Source of the DNA: Candidatus Pacearchaeota archaeon
GTDB lineage: Archaea > Nanobdellota > Nanobdellia > Pacearchaeales > GW2011-AR1
Length of the DNA stretch: 9,892 nt
NCBI GenBank assembly: GCA_002687255.1
Contig: NYZR01000019.1
Location: 26,160 to 36,051 of the forward strand
Direction of reading: 5' to 3'
The notes under the pieces were generated by a model. That model did not search any database. It saw nothing but the letters and a program-made list of their open reading frames with translations, and had not been told where the DNA came from. The translations under genes and the position numbers were made by a program. Each line of letters starts with the position of its first letter. Within the stretch, counting starts at the first letter, position 1. Shown here in pieces: positions 5,289 through 9,892 of this stretch.

Positions 5289-6004
5289 GCTGATTCCTCC
5301 TGTGTTGGACGTGCAGATTTGATTAATGGTCTGAGTTGAGCAGTCATTGATTTTATCTCCCCCCTTGGTGCTCCTTCTAATACTTTTTGTTTTGTCTCCA
5401 CGATCAAGTCGATGATTACCGATGCAGCATCTTCTTCGATGTTTCCTGCATCATAGGATCCTTCTATCCTTTCTTGTAGTTCGTAGAGAAGCAGTAGTAA
5501 GTATTCCTTCTTGACCTCTGGACTCGCTCTCTTGACAGTCTTCTTTGTGTAACCGATTGCCCTGCGGAAGCACTTGTCCTTTTCTTCTCCCTCACGATCG
5601 TAGCAGGCTGCGCTTCTTTTGTAGAGGGCGACACAGGCTCGCTGTCTTCCTTGTTCGCTTGGGATCTTTCTGCAGGCTTCCGGGAGCAGGGAGAAGTCTT
5701 CACCTTTAGTATGATCTCCCACAGCTTGTCGGAGACGGCATTTGATTCTGTCTCGGCGGTCTTCGTTCCTTTCGCAGGCAGTTTGATGCTCACGGATTTT
5801 TTCATTGGCTCTTCTGTTGATGACTTGTTCTCTTCTTTGCTTTCTCTGTTCTATGACTTCGTCCGGGACGTTTCTGTCTTGATCCTGAGCAATGGTTACT
5901 GTTCCCGGTATCTCTTCATTGAATCCTGTGCTCCTGCCGGCTGCGGTGACGAAGACTGAAGTGATCAGGGTTATTGCGATGAATAGTGGCACAACTCTTT
6001 TCAT
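5285..6004 (-). CDS. Secreted or membrane-anchored protein with three cysteine pairs
   Basis: 239 residues starting at ATG 6004, chosen because TTTATATA lies 29 bases upstream and the signal-like segment MKRVVPLFIAITLITSVFVTAAG starts there. The mature part is highly charged and helical. It carries three spaced cysteine pairs: C77-x11-C89 (in CERNEDRRDRIKC), C111-x12-C124 and C134-x10-C145. Each pair sits in Arg/Lys/Glu-rich helix, which suggests stacked disulfide-linked helical hairpins. A C-terminal helical region (about 160-235) has KEYLLLLLYELQERIEG. The family is not recognised; similar Cys-paired charged proteins of unknown role occur in DPANN genomes (recollection, not checked). It is followed in the same operon by a small membrane protein. 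It is divergent from a membrane-anchored thioredoxin-like protein that could form its disulfides. Confidence 0.8.
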   Translation of the reverse strand: MKRVVPLFIAITLITSVFVTAAGRSTGFNEEIPGTVTIAQDQDRNVPDEVIEQRKQRREQVINRRANEKIREHQTACERNEDRRDRIKCRLRQAVGDHTKGEDFSLLPEACRKIPSEQGRQRACVALYKRSAACYDREGEEKDKCFRRAIGYTKKTVKRASPEVKKEYLLLLLYELQERIEGSYDAGNIEEDAASVIIDLIVETKQKVLEGAPRGEIKSMTAQLRPLIKSARPTQEESA

Positions 6005-6025
6005 GGTGGTGTTTTGTTCTGGAGA

Positions 6026-6033
6026 TATATAAA
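6026..6033 (-). promoter_or_regulatory. TATA box of the Cys-pair operon
   Basis: A perfect TTTATATA on minus, 29 bases from ATG 6004. Confidence 0.7.
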
Positions 6034-6060
6034 GATTGTTGTGCTGCTGTTGCAAGAACA

Positions 6061-6068
6061 TTTAAAAA
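6061..6068 (+). promoter_or_regulatory. TATA-like box of the thioredoxin-like gene
   Basis: TTTAAAAA begins 29 bases before ATG 6090. It lies 27 bases from the minus-strand TATA box at 6026-6033, so the two divergent promoters share a compact 85-base region. Confidence 0.6.
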
Positions 6069-6089
6069 AGTATCTTCATACCACAAGTT

Positions 6090-6446
6090 ATGGGTGGACG
6101 TCGAGTGGTTGTTGCATTGGTTGTGTTGGTTGTGTTGGTTGTTGTGCTCATTGGTGCGAGTGGTTGGTTGTCCTGGGTGACGGGGTATGGGGTTCTTGAG
6201 GATGGAAAGTGGAATCTTGCTAGGTGTTTGGGAGAGAAGGGTGCTGTGATGTATGGAGATGCTGATTGTCAGGTCTGTGATGAGCAGCAGAAATTATTTG
6301 GAGATTCTTTTTCTGAGATTGAGTATGTTGATTGTTCTGCTGGGGAGTGTGAAGGGTTGCCGGGAGTTCCTGCCTGGCAGATTGATGGGACGGTTTATTA
6401 TGGGGTGAAAGGTTTGGATGCGTTGAAGGTTTTGAGTAGGTGCTGA
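6090..6446 (+). CDS. Membrane-anchored thioredoxin-like protein (CQVC), VKOR-associated type
   Basis: 118 residues. An N-terminal Val/Leu-rich anchor (about 6-24) follows MGGRR, so the rest should be extracellular. The domain reads LARCLGEKGAVMYGDADCQVCDEQQKLF, with active-site pair C60-Q-V-C63. The later GVPAWQIDGTVYYGVKGLDAL contains the cis-Pro position (P94). This matches the short thioredoxin-like domain often fused to vitamin K epoxide reductase homologues (AKMYGAxWCPHC ... GYPTWxINGxxYxGVxSL). C82 and C87 match the extra Cys pair of that group; C46 and the C-terminal C118 are further cysteines. Role by inference: making or rearranging disulfides in exported proteins, such as the divergently encoded Cys-pair protein. 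No VKOR/DsbB partner is in the window. The anchor codons contain near-repeats of TTGGTTGTG. Confidence 0.85.
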   Translation: MGGRRVVVALVVLVVLVVVLIGASGWLSWVTGYGVLEDGKWNLARCLGEKGAVMYGDADCQVCDEQQKLFGDSFSEIEYVDCSAGECEGLPGVPAWQIDGTVYYGVKGLDALKVLSRC

Positions 6447-6520
6447 AGAACCTTCGGGCCCTTGCTGCTCGCACCGCATGAACGCAGCTTCGGACGTTCA
6501 AGGTTTTGTCGAGGTGTTGA
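6426..6520 (+). repeat. Repeated gene tail: last seven codons of the thioredoxin-like gene recur 74 bases on
   Basis: Bases 6426-6446 encode K-V-L-S-R-C-stop, and 6500-6520 again read K-V-L-S-R-C-stop, with 17 of 21 bases identical. The Ser codon is AGT in one and TCG in the other. The 53 bases between hold a nested inverted repeat: AACCTT (6449-6454) with AAGGTT (6500-6505), and GCTGC (6464-6468) with GCAGC (6484-6488). The second copy overlaps the end of the minus gene at 6498. Confidence 0.6.
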
Positions 6521-6878
6521 GGGGATGTCCACCTTCGATATCGATATGCAAAGTGTTGTCACCATACGGCAACCTTCTGGTGATGCTTCCTCTTTCCTTG
6601 AGATCAAAATAAGGTCTGAACCCCAATTGAATTGACCAATCTCCTGGTTCGTGCTTGAGGAAGAAGAGATCGTCTTTTTCTACTACGTCTCTTCCTAAGG
6701 GGGTTGTTGCGGTTTTTTGGAGTCTCACCTTTCCAATTTCTTTTCCCCTATCGCTTGTGAGAGGGCATGTGAGAATAGGAAACTCTGCGTGGGGTGTGGG
6801 AGGTCTTGATCCTGTTCTCACCTCATCTGGTGACAGGGTTATTTGAAGATCTATTCCTCCTCGGAAGACTGATTGCAT
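6498..6878 (-). CDS. Hypothetical protein, beta-rich
   Basis: 126 residues, family not recognised. Alternating hydrophobic and polar residues (GIDLQITLS, GKEIGKVRLQKT, DDLFFLKHEPGDWSIQLGF, DNTLHIDIEG) suggest an all-beta cytoplasmic protein. There is no signal peptide, membrane helix or obvious catalytic motif. Start 6878 is supported by ATTATATA (minus, 6900-6907) 29 bases upstream. An internal GGAGG near 6858 has no ATG at a suitable distance. It is divergent from the HTH regulator at 6976, and a GTTAAC site (6917-6922) lies just upstream of its TATA box. Control by that regulator is therefore a reasonable inference. Its 3' end overlaps the second copy of the repeated thioredoxin-gene tail. 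Confidence 0.65.
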   Translation of the reverse strand: MQSVFRGGIDLQITLSPDEVRTGSRPPTPHAEFPILTCPLTSDRGKEIGKVRLQKTATTPLGRDVVEKDDLFFLKHEPGDWSIQLGFRPYFDLKERGSITRRLPYGDNTLHIDIEGGHPLNTSTKP

Positions 6879-6899
6879 GAGATCTCTGTGTTTACTTTC

Positions 6900-6907
6900 T
6901 ATATAAT
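6900..6907 (-). promoter_or_regulatory. TATA box of the 6878 gene
   Basis: ATTATATA on minus, 29 bases from ATG 6878. Confidence 0.65.
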
Positions 6908-6916
6908 CATTGCGGT

Positions 6917-6966
6917 GTTAACCCTGTTCACGTAAGATTTATATAGAAAAGTTAACATGTGTTAAC
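6917..6966. promoter_or_regulatory. Divergent control region: TATA box plus three GTTAAC sites
   Basis: TTTATATA at 6938-6945 is the plus-strand TATA box of the HTH gene, with a leader of perhaps eight bases. The palindrome GTTAAC occurs at 6917-6922, 6951-6956 and 6961-6966. The last two are 10 bases apart (one helical turn) between the TATA box and the start codon, a typical repressor position. The first lies upstream, next to the divergent gene's promoter. The regulator encoded at 6976 is the natural candidate to bind. Confidence 0.55.
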
Positions 6967-6975
6967 TATCTGAAC

Positions 6976-7425
6976 ATGTATACGCTGCCACAAGAAATAG
7001 AAGTCTGGTATATTATTCCTGCCATTCGTCGAGGGCTGGCTCGGTGTTTGACCGGGCATCATGGAGTGAGTTATGATGCTGTGGGGAAGATGTTGGGGAT
7101 TAGTAAGGCTGCGATTTCTCAGTATGTGAATAATAAGCGGGCGGCGAAGATCAAGTTGCCCGAGCGGGCGATGAAGGAGATTGGGAGGGCGTGTGACAAG
7201 CTTGTTGCGGATTACGAGGTGCGGAGCACCTCGGACGTGCATCGCCGGAAGGGGATTCACAGAGACGGCGATGCACGCAAGGGTGATGCTGTTAGTGAGA
7301 TTACTCGGATTTTGAAATTTATTCGGGATAAGAAGTTGGTGTTGGAGGTTTGTGAGAAGCATGAGTCTGGGGTGTTGGAAGGGTGTAAGGAAATTCGGTT
7401 TGATGGGGAAGGATATATCCAGTAG
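6976..7425 (+). CDS. Archaeal HTH transcriptional regulator (LPxEIEVWYIIPAIRR family)
   Basis: 149 residues. The N-terminus LPQEIEVWYIIPAIRRGLARCL is the hallmark of a widespread archaeal regulator family, related by memory to COG2522 and to the HTH part of ThiR. An XRE-like helix-turn-helix follows at about 31-58 (VSYDAVGKMLGISKAAISQYVNNKR), with the recognition helix around AAISQYV. The C-terminal segment DAVSEITRILKFIRDKK plus VCEKHESGVLEGCKEI keeps two cysteines (C126, C137). Relatives have more there and may use them to bind metal or Fe-S. Residues 81-101 are encoded by two perfect inverted repeats and look like an in-frame insertion. Three GTTAAC sites near its promoter suggest autoregulation and control of the divergent gene. 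ATG 6976 is the first possible Met and starts the family signature. Confidence 0.85.
   Translation: MYTLPQEIEVWYIIPAIRRGLARCLTGHHGVSYDAVGKMLGISKAAISQYVNNKRAAKIKLPERAMKEIGRACDKLVADYEVRSTSDVHRRKGIHRDGDARKGDAVSEITRILKFIRDKKLVLEVCEKHESGVLEGCKEIRFDGEGYIQ
7215..7277. repeat. 63-base palindromic segment inside the HTH gene
   Basis: CGAGGTGC (7215-7222) and GCACCTCG (7226-7233) form a perfect 8-base stem with a GGA loop. CGTGCATCGCCG (7236-7247) and CGGCGATGCACG (7266-7277) form a perfect 12-base stem with an 18-base loop. Together they span 63 bases (21 codons), keeping the frame. Confidence 0.9.
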
Positions 7426-7473
7426 GTTTTGGTTAATGGATGTTCCTTGGGGAAGAGTGTTTGCAATAGGCAA

Positions 7474-7482
7474 TTATTTATA
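7474..7482 (+). promoter_or_regulatory. TATA box of the 7504 gene
   Basis: TTATTTATA begins 30 bases before ATG 7504 and decides that start over the in-frame TTG at 7489. Confidence 0.55.
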
Positions 7483-7503
7483 GTTTGATTGGTTGTTGTT
7501 TCT

Positions 7504-7821
7504 ATGAGTTCTTATCGGTTGGGGGGCTTGAAGAGTGAGGGGGTGCTTTATTTTGAAGTAGATGGTCTTTTTTATTCTCGACCAAGACGTCGACTGAAGC
7601 ACCGTGTGGAGGGTGTTGTTGATGCAGAAGATTCTATGGTGATGACTGCTAAGGAGCTTCAAGAATCTCCTGGCAGCTTAAGAGTTCTTGAGAGATTCCG
7701 TATTCGATTTAATGAGTCTGGTGTTTCTCGTCTCTCTCCTGAAATTAGTGAGGTTCAGAAACTTATAAGACCTGAGTTTCCTTCTTTTAAGATTGTGAAG
7801 GGGTCTAGGCAAGAAGTTTAA
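7504..7821 (+). CDS. Hypothetical protein
   Basis: 105 residues, not recognised. The first half looks beta-rich (MSSYRLGGLKSEGVLYFEVDGLFYSR) and is followed by basic PRRRLKHR and VVDAEDSMVMTAKELQE. The second half is mixed, with RVLERFRIRFNESGVSRLSPEISEVQKL and a basic end, IVKGSRQEV. No cysteine, signal peptide or membrane helix is visible. The basic patch allows nucleic-acid binding, but nothing in the sequence requires it. It lies 78 bases after the HTH gene in the same direction with its own TATA box, so it is probably a separate leaderless transcript. Confidence 0.6.
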   Translation: MSSYRLGGLKSEGVLYFEVDGLFYSRPRRRLKHRVEGVVDAEDSMVMTAKELQESPGSLRVLERFRIRFNESGVSRLSPEISEVQKLIRPEFPSFKIVKGSRQEV

Positions 7822-8032
7822 CTGAAAAATTATTTTTGGTTTGTGTGTGGAAAGACTGGGGGGTTGCGTTGGCAGTGGTAAAAAATTCGGGAGATTTAGT
7901 GCTGAGACCTCTACGGATGAGTGTGGCGAATGGAGCGGAGAGTCATCTTTAGGAGCTACCCATAAATTAAATGTCAATAATTAAAGGGTATTTGATTATT
8001 CATTCGTAACTATTAGTGGTAAAAACAGAAAG
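7822..8032. other. Non-coding stretch between two hypothetical genes
   Basis: No ORF with gene-like features is seen here. The part at 7850-7960 is G-rich and could fold, but no RNA family was recognised. At 7957-7990 TACCC and GGGTA bracket an AT-rich imperfect palindrome. CGAATGGAGCGGAG at 7928-7941 resembles CGAATGAGTGGAGCGAG at 8496-8512, perhaps copies of a degenerate dispersed repeat. Confidence 0.4.
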
Positions 8033-8040
8033 GTTTATAT
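8033..8040 (+). promoter_or_regulatory. TATA box of the 8064 gene
   Basis: TTTATATG begins 31 bases before ATG 8064, indicating leaderless initiation there rather than at the GTG at 8016. Confidence 0.6.
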
Positions 8041-8063
8041 GGAGATTATTTTCTTTATCCGTT

Positions 8064-8369
8064 ATGAAGTATGTGGAAGCGTTAAAGGAAGTTGGACATC
8101 ATTCAGGAAATTCTAACTGGTTTCCAGATGAAGCTAGAGAAGGAAAAATCGGTAAGGATGATTTTGTGGGAACGGTAGGTAGGTTGATGGGGGCTCTTGA
8201 TGACCTATTGAATAGTGAGGATGTAACTACTTCCCTTCCCAACGATGAGATGCGTAAATTTTATCTTTCAACATATAGATCAGCTTATGGCCAATTATGT
8301 GTTGCTAAATTTCCAGAGGACGTTACAAATGTAGCCACAATAGTTGCTACGCTAAACAGTCTTCAATAA
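8064..8369 (+). CDS. Hypothetical protein with atypical codon use
   Basis: 101 residues, not recognised, predicted soluble and helical. The N-terminus MKYVEALKEVGHHSGNSNWFPDE is followed by GTVGRLMGALDDLLNSED and then a C-terminal helix region with KFYLSTYRSAYGQLCVAKF and VATIVATLNSLQ. No motif suggests an activity. Codon choice is visibly more A/T-rich and less G/T-biased than in neighbours, with many ATA, ACA, AAT and TTA-type codons. Its flanks are non-coding and carry repeats. Recent acquisition is therefore possible. Start 8064 is set by TATA spacing; the frame is open upstream to 8016. Confidence 0.6.
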   Translation: MKYVEALKEVGHHSGNSNWFPDEAREGKIGKDDFVGTVGRLMGALDDLLNSEDVTTSLPNDEMRKFYLSTYRSAYGQLCVAKFPEDVTNVATIVATLNSLQ

Positions 8370-8450
8370 ATCAGGACAAAAGCCCCTAAAAATTATTGCT
8401 CCTAATTTCAGAGATTATTCTATGGGTTCTCATATGTTGGATAATCTGTG

Positions 8451-8513
8451 TTCAACGAAGCTCGCTGTATTGGACGTAGTTTCCCGGACATTCAACGAAT
8501 GAGTGGAGCGAGC
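8451..8513. repeat. Direct and inverted repeats upstream of the desulfurase gene
   Basis: TTCAACGAA occurs at 8451-8459 and 8491-8499, 40 bases apart. GCTCGCT (8460-8466) and AGCGAGC (8507-8513) form an inverted pair around them. The rest of the 185-base gap (8370-8554) holds nothing recognisable except the promoter of the next gene. Confidence 0.65.
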
Positions 8514-8527
8514 AATCAAAGCATAAA

Positions 8528-8535
8528 GAATATAA
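8528..8535 (+). promoter_or_regulatory. TATA-like box of the desulfurase gene
   Basis: GAATATAA begins 27 bases before ATG 8555 and 30 before ATG 8558. The usual spacing slightly favours the second of the two adjacent Met codons. Confidence 0.45.
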
Positions 8536-8554
8536 GGCGTCATTTAGATAATTT

Positions 8555-9709
8555 ATGATGGTTCAAAAGAAGCAAATATATATGGATTATGCGGCTAGTG
8601 CTCCTCTTGCTGAGGGTGTAGTTGAGGCTATGGCCCGTGTTTCTGATGGGAATGCGTCGTCTGTGCATCGTGTTGGGGAGAAGGCGAGAGAGGCGTTGGA
8701 TGAGGCGAGAGGTGAGTTGGCTGGTGAGATTGGTGCCAAGGCTGGTGAAGTGGTGTTTACGAGTGGGGCCACGGAGAGTAATAATTTAGCTTTGCGAGGG
8801 GTAATGAGCGGCCTTCGGCCTGAATTAACACAGAAGAACGACCAGGTTAGAGTCACTGGTTCTCATGAGGATCGAGGTGATTCTGAGGATGGTGCTTCCG
8901 GAGAGGGGGCTAAAGGGAAGATTATTGTTTCTGCGGTCGAGCATGCTTCGGTTTGGGAAGTTGCTCAGGAGTTGAAGCGTGATGGTGTTGAGGTTGGTGT
9001 TGTTGGTGTTGTTGGTGTTGTTGGTGTTGTTGGTGTTGATGCCGAGGGACGAGTGGATGTGGATGCGTTGCGTGAGTTGGTGGATGAGGAGACGTTGCTG
9101 GTGAGTGTGCAGCATGCGAACAATGAGTTTGGGACGGTGCAGCCGATTGCTGAGATCGGTCGGATTTGTAAGTCGAAGGGTGTGTTGTTTCATGTGGATG
9201 CGGCACAGACGTTTGGGAAATTGGATATCGATGTTCGGAAGATGAGGATTGATTTGTTGTCTGCTTCGGCTCATAAGATCGGGGGGCCGAAGGGTGTGGG
9301 GTTGTTGTATGTTCGTGAGGGTGTTTCGTTGGGGCCTGTGTTGGTTGGTGGGGGGCAGGAACGGGGGCTTCGGTCGGGGACGGAGAATGTTGCTGGTGCG
9401 ATTGGATTTGCTGCAGCTCTGAAGGAAACGAAAATAATTAATGTAGAAAGGGTCCAGCTTCTAAGAGACAAGTTGTTGGACGGATTGGAGAGTCTTGGCG
9501 GGAGGTTGGTTGGTTCACGTGATGAGAGATTGTGGAATATTGCTACCGTTGTTTTTGCTGATAGAGATGGTGAGGATGTGGTGATGCGATTGTCTGAGAA
9601 AGGAGTTATGTGTGGGACGGGGAGTGCTTGCTCAAGTCGGAAAGAGGATGATCGGGTTTTGGGGGCGTTGGGGCTATTCATTGTGTGTTCCTCAGTGCGT
9701 GGGGGATAA
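8555..9709 (+). CDS. Cysteine desulfurase (NifS/IscS type), C-terminally truncated
   Basis: 384 residues. PLP enzyme that takes sulfur from cysteine as a persulfide for Fe-S cluster or tRNA thiolation. The motifs run in order: IYMDYAASAPL, FTSGATESNNLALRG, HANNEFGTVQP, FHVDAAQTFGKLDID, SAHKIGGPKGVG (K241 as PLP lysine), GGGQERGLRSGTENV and GTGSACSS (C359 as persulfide Cys). Residues 84-119 are a hydrophilic insertion that relatives lack. Residues 147-161 are Val-Gly repeats from a 9-base tandem repeat. After VLGALGL (about 374) the usual SSIRxSLG block and some 40 residues are missing. The ORF reads FIVCSSVRGG and stops, overlapping a convergent gene by 32 bases. Other frames do not contain the lost tail. 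It may be inactive or altered. The in-class choice between IscS and NifS is not made. Confidence 0.9.
   Translation: MMVQKKQIYMDYAASAPLAEGVVEAMARVSDGNASSVHRVGEKAREALDEARGELAGEIGAKAGEVVFTSGATESNNLALRGVMSGLRPELTQKNDQVRVTGSHEDRGDSEDGASGEGAKGKIIVSAVEHASVWEVAQELKRDGVEVGVVGVVGVVGVVGVDAEGRVDVDALRELVDEETLLVSVQHANNEFGTVQPIAEIGRICKSKGVLFHVDAAQTFGKLDIDVRKMRIDLLSASAHKIGGPKGVGLLYVREGVSLGPVLVGGGQERGLRSGTENVAGAIGFAAALKETKIINVERVQLLRDKLLDGLESLGGRLVGSRDERLWNIATVVFADRDGEDVVMRLSEKGVMCGTGSACSSRKEDDRVLGALGLFIVCSSVRGG
8993..9037 (+). repeat. In-frame 9-base tandem repeat in the desulfurase gene
   Basis: The unit GGTGTTGTT is repeated four times plus partial units, encoding V-G-V repeats at residues 147-161. It sits where relatives have a short variable strand before the D-x-E-G-R-V-D block. 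Confidence 0.9.
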
Positions 9710-9892
9710 ACAGTTGGTGCCAGCGGCCTTCGACCACAATGACTCCATTGCGGTGTGAGAGACTGTCGGCGTAGTGGTCTGCGTCGTCTTCCGTAGAGAA
9801 GACGCGGCGGCTTGCGAGGGCGAACCTGCCCCCGTCAATGAAGACGACGATGTAGGTGAGGGGAGCGCCGAATGGATGGAGTTGATAGTCGT
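9678..9892 (-). CDS. Unrecognised protein, C-terminal part (5' end off window)
   Basis: A minus-strand frame is open from the window edge for 70 codons to a TGA at 9678-9680. The product looks like a folded soluble domain: HPFGAPLTYIVVFIDGGRFALASRRVF in strand-rich pieces, an acidic helix STEDDADHYADSL, then GVIVVEGRWHQLFIPHALRN. Codons end mostly in C on this strand, consistent with real coding. No family was recognised. It is tail-to-tail with the desulfurase gene and overlaps its last 32 bases, just past the point where desulfurase similarity stops. This gene's end may therefore have been brought in by the rearrangement that truncated the enzyme. Confidence 0.6.
   Translation of the reverse strand, partial: DYQLHPFGAPLTYIVVFIDGGRFALASRRVFSTEDDADHYADSLSHRNGVIVVEGRWHQLFIPHALRNTQ

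Noticed and set aside
7850..7965. Possible C/D or H/ACA guide RNA in the G-rich non-coding stretch
   Set aside because: No paired C and D boxes, and no ACA box with proper hairpins, could be placed.
8825..9274. Minus-strand ORF with runs of Asn-Asn-Thr
   Set aside because: It is the antisense reading of the 9-base tandem repeat in the desulfurase gene.
9655..9720. Simple frameshift near the GGGGG run as the cause of the short desulfurase
   Set aside because: I read all three frames after VLGALGL; none continues into the SSIRxSLG block or a tail-like sequence.

Overview
The window reads as a stretch of archaeal chromosome, most likely from a small-genome DPANN lineage (Woesearchaeota- or Pacearchaeota-like; an inference from gene style, not a placement). 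The evidence is an archaeal/eukaryotic-type tryptophanyl-tRNA synthetase, an archaeal-type HTH regulator with the LPxEIEVWYIIPAIRR signature, many short unrecognised proteins, and archaeal promoters. Almost every first gene of a transcript has a TATA-like box whose first base lies 29-31 bases before the start ATG, which implies leaderless mRNAs. The one clear Shine-Dalgarno site that decides a start is at an internal operon gene (5288, minus).

Layout. 1-730: 5' two thirds of trpS (minus). 833-1410: a HicB-like antitoxin (plus) facing a HicA-like toxin (minus), with about 105 bases of nested inverted repeats between them. 1464-3389: a large type I membrane protein with a beta-rich secreted part, one membrane helix and a cytoplasmic domain resembling a class III nucleotidyl cyclase that has lost key catalytic residues. 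3428-3622: a small hypothetical. 3683-4309: a HAD phosphatase. 4345-4808: a small AhpD-like CxxCxxxH protein (minus), with a structured upstream region that contains a promoter and a 32-codon leader ORF. 4801-5067: the C-terminal remnant of a polysaccharide-lyase-14-like protein. 5082-6004: a two-gene minus operon for a secreted Cys-pair protein and a small membrane-anchored protein. 6090-6446: a membrane-anchored thioredoxin-like protein, divergent from that operon. 6498-6878: a hypothetical (minus), divergent from the HTH regulator at 6976-7425, with three GTTAAC sites in the shared promoter. 7504-7821 and 8064-8369: unrecognised small genes. 8555-9709: a NifS/IscS cysteine desulfurase with an internal insertion, a 9-base tandem repeat and a missing C-terminus. 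9678-9892: the 3' end of a convergent unrecognised gene.

How the parts may fit. A redox theme recurs: an AhpD-like CxxC protein, a secreted protein with three Cys pairs, a membrane thioredoxin-like protein and a desulfurase. The cyclase-like receptor and the convergent HicA/HicB pair are the most unusual modules. There are several traces of genome plasticity: a truncated desulfurase, a lyase remnant, a perfect palindromic segment kept in frame inside the HTH gene, and a repeated gene tail after the thioredoxin-like gene. No tRNA, rRNA, CRISPR array or transposase was seen.
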